Source: Ectocarpus siliculosus (lineage: Eukaryota > Sar > Phaeophyceae > Ectocarpales > Ectocarpaceae). Taken from it: DNA of 33,258 nt. Shown here in pieces: positions 28,159-33,258 of this stretch (positions within the stretch are counted from its first letter, which is position 1; the number at the start of each line of letters is the position of its first letter). A program made the position numbers and the translations under genes. The notes below the pieces were generated by a model. It was given only the letters and a program-made list of their open reading frames with translations, was not told where the DNA came from and did no database searches. The stretch covers positions 7,277,985 through 7,311,242 of the forward strand of contig FN649728.1 of assembly GCA_000310025.1 (NCBI GenBank), read 5' to 3'.

Positions 28159-31100
28159 GTGGGTTTGTGTTCGTGTAGACTTTTCTCTTGGCATTTTCCA
28201 GGCGAACAGGCGGACCTAAGAGAAGACGACGATTTATGGTGGTGCAAAAGTTGAGTCCGATAAATAGTGCGAATCAATACTGCTGTAGCAGTTTCTTACG
28301 TTTTTTTTTTCGCTTGGAATACCGAGTAGAGAGTGCCCTATCAACGCTGAACAAACGCGTGTCTAGGTAGGCACTTTGTTTCGCCTCGTGTGGTCGCTAG
28401 TCTCTACCAAAAATAATCTTAGAAGTGTTGGTAAAAAGCACCTGGTTGCTTGCATGATCATGTTGACGCCTCCGTGCCTGGCTCCTGTTGCTCAACACGG
28501 GTGTGGTTTCCAATGTTGGCAGGGGGGCAACGAATGTCGAGTTCACGATTCGGAGTATGTAAATGCATGTGCGTGACCTGAACACCCTACTGGCCCTGTA
28601 TGGTGTTACTTTTGATCGCCGTGTCAGTTTCACGTGAATCTCTCGCTCGCTCGATTCGTAGGTGTTAGTGGCACCGTCGCCTCGTACGACTTTATTTTTT
28701 TTCGGATGATTGAACACAACACGGCAGGGTATGAATTGACACACCTGCCGCTCTGTTTCCGCTGTTTGCCGACGACGTGCTCAACCCAGCTCAAGGCCAT
28801 ACGCGACAGGGAGAAGGAGAGGCTCAAGAAAGCGGCAGAAAAGGAAAAAAAAAAATAGCTTCGGCCGCGGCAGGAGGTGGAGGAGGAGGAGCGACAAGAG
28901 AGAGAGGAGCTAGAGAAGCAGCAGCAGCAGGAGCAGGAGGAGTTGAACGCTGAGGCGGAGGAGGCCCCGGAGGTGGCGTGGACTGACCGCGGCATTCCTG
29001 ACTTTGCGGGAACGACGGACCACAAGAAGAGAACCCGGCGGCAAGCGGTCAGCGCTGCTTCGCTGTCGGCGTCCGCGCGATCGAAGTTGCCCTCTCTCGA
29101 TACCTTCATGGGCGGCCGCGACGAGAACGGAGAGTTCCCGCTGAGTGGTTTGATGAAGACGTGCTTCAACATGATGTTCCCCGACAAGGCAGTAGATCTT
29201 TTCGTGCAAAAGGTGAGCATTGGTGTTTTCGTGTGGTCGCATTCCTTATTAAGTTGCACTCGAACAACTCACTAGGGGGGTTGCACGCAAGTAAGAGACC
29301 GAGCCGTTATGCGTCGGACTTGAAAGTAGTTCCGCGGGAAGGGGGGCAGGGGGGGGGGCGGGATGAATTGTATGCCCTTTGTTGGTGTTTACACTGCATG
29401 ATGTCGTCTGCATGCCTTGGTCGCCTAATCATACTGGCCGAATGTAGATCACAGCTCATCAAGATTGTCAAACACACGGGGGTTTATGCGGTGTTCATGC
29501 ATACTTCCCTCCTGACGTGCTACGTACCAGCGTATCGTGCATGGGGTGGTTTGCAAGGGCGGATGCAATACCGCGGAATGTACTCCCTGTAGAGAAGCAC
29601 CCTCCCCCCCCCCTATCCCGCGCGCGGGATCCCTGTTATGTATGTTGTAATTTGATTACCGATATCCACCCCACCAACCCAACAATTGAAAGCGGGTACT
29701 AAGTAAATGCCTGAAAACACAGTCTGTTGTGGCCCCTTGCGGTATTGCTTACGTTCCAAGACACCCCCGGAAGGCGTATGCGGATTAATTTAATCAAACA
29801 TGTCTGTGCTGCCACGGCTTGCATCAACAATCATTGTGTATATATACGACACCTCGGCGCGACCTCTAGGGCGAATATGCTAATCTTCGCTCCGTCTTGT
29901 TGTCCCTGACCTCTTCCGCGCGAAACGTGATACTTTTCCAGGACAACAAGTACGTGAACCTTTGCACCACACCACCACCCCCCGGAGCTACGGAGAAGCG
30001 CAAGGAGCATCAGATGAAGAAGACGAGAACTCTAGGCAGGGTCACCCTGCCGGAACCCGCATTCGAGCGCAAGCACATCTACGGCATGCTGGGCATCACG
30101 ATCACGATGGGGCTCACCAAGAAAACGCGCATGAGGAAGCACTGGAGTAGATCGTTGCACGACGACTATCCTCTAGTGAGGGCGTGCATGCCGCGTGACT
30201 TGTTCGAGCTGTTGTACTGCCGTTTCATCCACTGCTCGGACGGCAACGCTCCTCCTCGATTGTTGGACGAGGACAACACCCCTAACCCGGACTTCGATTC
30301 GAAGTGGCACATCAGGTGAGTTTTACCCGTCGGAGACTTCGAGCGTTCTGACTGTTGGACCACGCTCCTCCATTTTTTCATGTGGTGAAATAAAACGGCC
30401 TCCAAGCCGGCGAGTACCCTAGAATCCAAATCCAAAGGGTTCATGTCGTTGTACCTGTCGTTGCCCTACACCACCCGCCCTCCCCGTGGAATACTACACG
30501 TGACCACTACAGTAGCGTACAGTTGTACACCACCCGCCCTCCCCGTGGAATACTACACGTGACCACTACAGTAGCGTACGGTTGGGATGATCATAGCTAC
30601 GGACTAGCGTGGTTGGTGTGTGTAATCAATAGGCGAGCATTCGTATGTCCATTCGTGTCCCACGAATGTTCTACAACAGATTAACGAACGCCACACCTCC
30701 GTGCTAATCTTGACGTCGCTTCACCGGCAGAGAGCTCGAAGACATCTTGAACACCGCGTGGACGGAAAACATGGACTTCAACCAGTGGCTGTGCTACGAC
30801 GAGCAGATGGTGAAGACTGTGTCGAGGTACGCGCACTTCCTCATGAGACACCAGCCCAAGAAGCCCATCACCCACGGTACGCGGTTTGTGTTTCGTGTTG
30901 TATGGACGATTCCTGCCGAATGTGTGTTTTCCTTGTGACGGCCTTGCGGTGTGAGGGCTCGGCGGCTGGGGACATGGGCGAAGACCTTGTATAGTATTCG
31001 GTTTTCAAGGGCCACCATGTGGTGGAGTTGTCATTTTTGCTTTGTGGAGTTGACCCCCCCCCCCTCTCCCTCTACTGGAAAAATAGGAGCAGGAACATTT

Positions 31101-32898
31101 GGCGTTTAGGTCACATGAAGAAATCATGCCCGTGGGCATAATCCAAAGCTCGATTGCTACACAGAGCTCGGCGGTGCCGAAAATGGCGGAGCTGGAACCG
31201 TCAATGACTGTCCACGAGTTTCAAGCGGCAAACTCGAATAGAGTGCAAACGGGCACGATTGACTGCTGCGCCGCCTTGTTAATTCGCTCCACCATTTTTC
31301 CCTATTCACGTTGTTCCAATGCAGGCGTGAAGATGCTCGCGATCTGCGACGTCGCGGGGTACTGTTTCGTCAGCAGCGTCGAGGGTGGATTTTCGGGGGA
31401 TCCCAAGCTGAGGAAGTGGTCTGACTGCCCTCTGGGACGGACCACTCGGCACGTTCTACATGTCCTGCTCGACGCCTGCAAGGAGTTCGGTGACAAAATC
31501 GACGGCTCTGGCGTGCACATCGCAATGGACAACTACTTCACAAGCCCGACACTGTTCGAGTGTCTTGCGGCCCACGACATCTTCGCGGTGGGTACGTGCC
31601 GGGTTAACCGAACCGCTGGCGCGATCCCTTTCTTGCAGAGCCTCGATCGCATTCCCGTCAAGCGGGGAGACATGCACTTTGCCCGCGCCGGCAATGTCGC
31701 ATTCGTGCAGTGGCTCGACTCGAAGGATATCATCCTGTGCAGCACCATCCACCTCGCGCAACCTCGCGCCGCCATCGGCCAGCCCAAGAAGGAAGACGAC
31801 GACGGCGGCGACGACCATTTCGCACCTCTACCTTACAGGTGACCTTTTTTGTTGTTGTTGACCAGATTCATGTTTTTATTTCTGCGTCTTCATGTCGGAT
31901 GCCTCGCTCGAGTAGCATGTCGGTCAAACAGGTTCGTGCAAAGGTTGATGGAGTTCAAAGTTTGGTGTTGCCAAAATGCAGCGGCTCGGGTTCATGCCTT
32001 TAGTATTCGGTTCGTCACACAGGCTGTTCTCACCGACCGGGAACGTGCTTGGGGCTTGAGCATTGTAGTGTTGACAGGGGCTGATGCTACGCCGGGGTAA
32101 AAATAGGTTGCTACGTCCGACGACCTCCATCCAGTTCGTCGTCGCCGCAGCCGCAAGTGTGGTGCCTGACCCATGTGTTCCGCCTGCCCCCCGCCTGCCT
32201 GCCCCTTTTCGTGCGTGTCCAGCCTGCGCAAAGCTGGGCAGAAGGGGAAACCCATGGAGCTACAGCAGCCGTGGATGCGTAAGGATTACGTGGCCAACAT
32301 GGGGGGAGTAGATACGGCCGACCAACAGAATGGTTCCCACGCCCATGACCACAAGGCGTGCACGAACTACTGGCGGCGAGTGATGGAGGCCAAGATTGAG
32401 CAGACGTTCACCAACATTTTCGTGATGTTCAAGGCTTTGGTAGCCTTCTGGGACGGTGAAGCGAAGGAGAGGCTCGAGAGAGGAGACCTAGACCTTGAGT
32501 CGTCGATGGAGTTGGAGGGAGTGGTGAAGGAGCTCCGCAGGTTGGCCAATCTTGAGAGGTCGGACTGGGACGAACAGATGTCGACGGAGCTCATGGGGAG
32601 GTGCGGTGTTGGTAGCCTCAACAAGGGGGGGAGACAGGTCAAAGATACGGAACCCCCGAAGGACGTTTGGGGGAGCGTTCACATTAAGACAAAACGCAAG
32701 TGCATGTACCCCGGATGCAAGAAAACGACAAGAAAAGGGTGTGCGTTCTGCGGTGCAGGGCGGGAGGGGGGCGGGGGGGTTTTGATGTGCAAGGGATGCT
32801 TCGAGAACCCGGCGAGGCACGCTAGGGCCGCACGGGCTGAACGGGAGGCCTCGAAGTTCGGAAAAAGGACACGGAAGGATATGAACTGGTGCTCGTGA
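26692..32898 (+). CDS. Predicted OTU-protease/coiled-coil/piggyBac transposase fusion gene, six exons
   Basis: Six exons join without a phase conflict at GT-AG introns: 26692-28158, 28790-29212, 29942-30315, 30731-30876, 31325-31838 and 32223-32898. Junction phases are 0, 0, 2, 1 and 2. The product would be about 1,199 residues, or 1,176 if exon 2 starts at 28859. Domains in order: OTU-type cysteine protease, basic repeat linker, acidic coiled coil, piggyBac N-terminal domain, DDD catalytic core, Cys-rich finger. piggyBac transposases are nuclear cut-and-paste enzymes targeting TTAA; OTU proteases usually remove ubiquitin or process polyproteins. The coupling of both in one transcript is inference from phase, spacing (introns of 384-729 bp) and the shared strand. 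One in-frame TAG (28856-28858) must be skipped by splicing or else breaks the gene. Confidence 0.65.
28790..29212 (+). CDS. Exon 2: acidic coiled coil and piggyBac N-terminal start
   Basis: The acceptor CTCAACCCAG (ending 28789) follows a pyrimidine-rich tract and is in phase 0 with exon 1. The exon starts with a charged helix (IRDREKERLKKAAEKEK) ending in an A11 run (28845-28855) and an in-frame TAG. The same frame continues with EEEERQEREELEKQQQQEQEELNAEAEEA, a clear coiled coil. The TAG itself looks like an acceptor (TAG|CTTCGG); using it gives an in-phase exon from 28859 and removes the stop. The 3' part (LMKTCFNMMFPDKAVDLFVQK) resembles the helix at the start of the piggyBac N-terminal domain. 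The donor is AAAAG|GTGAGC. Confidence 0.65.
29942..32898 (+). CDS. Exons 3-6: piggyBac (DDE_Tnp_1_7) transposase
   Basis: Exon 3 (29942-30315) begins DNKYVN and encodes the N-terminal helical part (FERKHIYGMLGITITMGLTKK, YPLVRACMPRDLFELLYCRFIHC). Exon 4 (30731-30876) holds CYDEQMV, the position of the first catalytic Asp (D268 of piggyBac). Exon 5 (31325-31838) starts VKMLAICDVAGY and contains HIAMDNYFTSPTLFE, the second catalytic Asp (D346). Exon 6 (32223-32898) contains NMGGVDTADQQNG, the third (D447), then an insert of about 90 residues and a C-terminal Cys finger (CMYPGCKK, CAFCGAG, LMCKGCFENPARHA), as in other piggyBac transposases. All four splice junctions here preserve phase, no stop interrupts it, and the full DDD triad is kept. 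This part looks intact and could be active. Confidence 0.88.
30467..30584 (+). repeat. 59 bp tandem duplication inside an intron
   Basis: Units 30467-30525 and 30526-30584 start TACACCACCCGCCCTCCCCG and differ at one base (CAGTTG against CGGTTG). They lie in the intron between piggyBac exons 3 and 4. The near identity implies a recent event. Confidence 0.9.
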
Positions 32899-33258
32899 CC
32901 GTTTTTTGTTGTTGTTGCGAGTGTTTTGGGCGGAGGAAACAGGGATCGACTCGTGTAAGGGTCCCTTGACATATTTTTTGGCAGGCAGACTGATCGTAGC
33001 GCATCATCTTCCCGTCCGTCATGAACATGTTTTACTCCGTCGTTTACCTGTTGTGTCTTCCCGATAGCAGTGGTATTATAGTGTGGGGCGTTTGTGTTGT
33101 GTACTTGTTTACCACCCATCTGTATCATGTAGCGGTCGAAGTACGATCGTTTTCATCCTTGCGAGATAAAGTGCAAGTTACTGAATCACAATATTGTAGG
33201 TCTTTTATTCCGCGCTATTTCTGAAAGCGTGTGTCTTTAGAGTCTGAAGCGTCCTCCG
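32899..33258. other. 3' flank without a recognisable gene
   Basis: Downstream of the piggyBac stop codon. It has no convincing coding frame and I see no TTAA, so the element's right terminus, if it exists, may lie beyond the window. Confidence 0.4.

Noticed and set aside
31099-31324. Open frame extending piggyBac exon 5 upstream
   Set aside because: The acceptor at 31323-31324 joins exons 4 and 5 in phase and restores a conserved piggyBac block; the upstream extension has no similarity and is intron.
1-33258. CRISPR arrays or bacterial-type operons
   Set aside because: Repeats found are transposon, tRNA-like or minisatellite types without spacer regularity, and genes have spliceosomal introns.

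Overview
This window looks like repeat-rich, TE-dominated nuclear DNA from a eukaryote. Genes are split by GT-AG introns, there are no bacterial-style operons, and most of the recognisable coding capacity is transposase or reverse transcriptase. A short interstitial TTAGGG/TTTAGGG tract, a chromodomain-type Ty3 element, and pogo/Tigger and piggyBac transposases with several introns would suit a protist or alga (possibly a stramenopile such as a brown alga). That taxonomic guess is inference only. I see no ordinary housekeeping gene and no functional rRNA or tRNA gene.

Layout. 0.2-1.45 kb: one unrecognised open frame. 2.86-3.37 kb: a tandem array of five degenerate tRNA-like units. 4.0-9.0 kb: a mosaic of dispersed repeats (two ~800 bp direct copies, an inverted ~270 bp module, another ~400 bp repeat), a tRNA-headed SINE whose paralogous empty site lies at 16.4 kb, and a decayed non-LTR reverse transcriptase on the minus strand. 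9080-13188: a structurally complete 4.1 kb pogo/Tigger-like DNA transposon with near-perfect 27 bp TIRs, a TA target duplication, subterminal iterons and a three-exon minus-strand DDD transposase. 13.2-17.2 kb: more dispersed repeats and no gene.

17225-26372: a Ty3-type LTR retrotransposon with two 329 bp LTRs differing at 6 positions, primer site, gag, protease-RT-RNase H-integrase, a chromodomain-like tail, a 3' minisatellite and a polypurine tract. Pol is broken by frameshifts and stops. A 689 bp TIR element sits inside its 3' LTR, flanked by a TA duplication; the 5' LTR is the natural empty site.

26.69-32.90 kb: the most interesting locus. Six phase-compatible exons with GT-AG introns can be joined into one gene of about 1,180-1,200 residues: an OTU-type cysteine protease domain, a basic linker, an acidic coiled coil, then a complete piggyBac transposase (all three catalytic Asp positions plus a C-terminal Cys-rich finger). 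I do not know of a described OTU-piggyBac fusion; this needs transcript support. The final ~360 bp hold no gene I can support.
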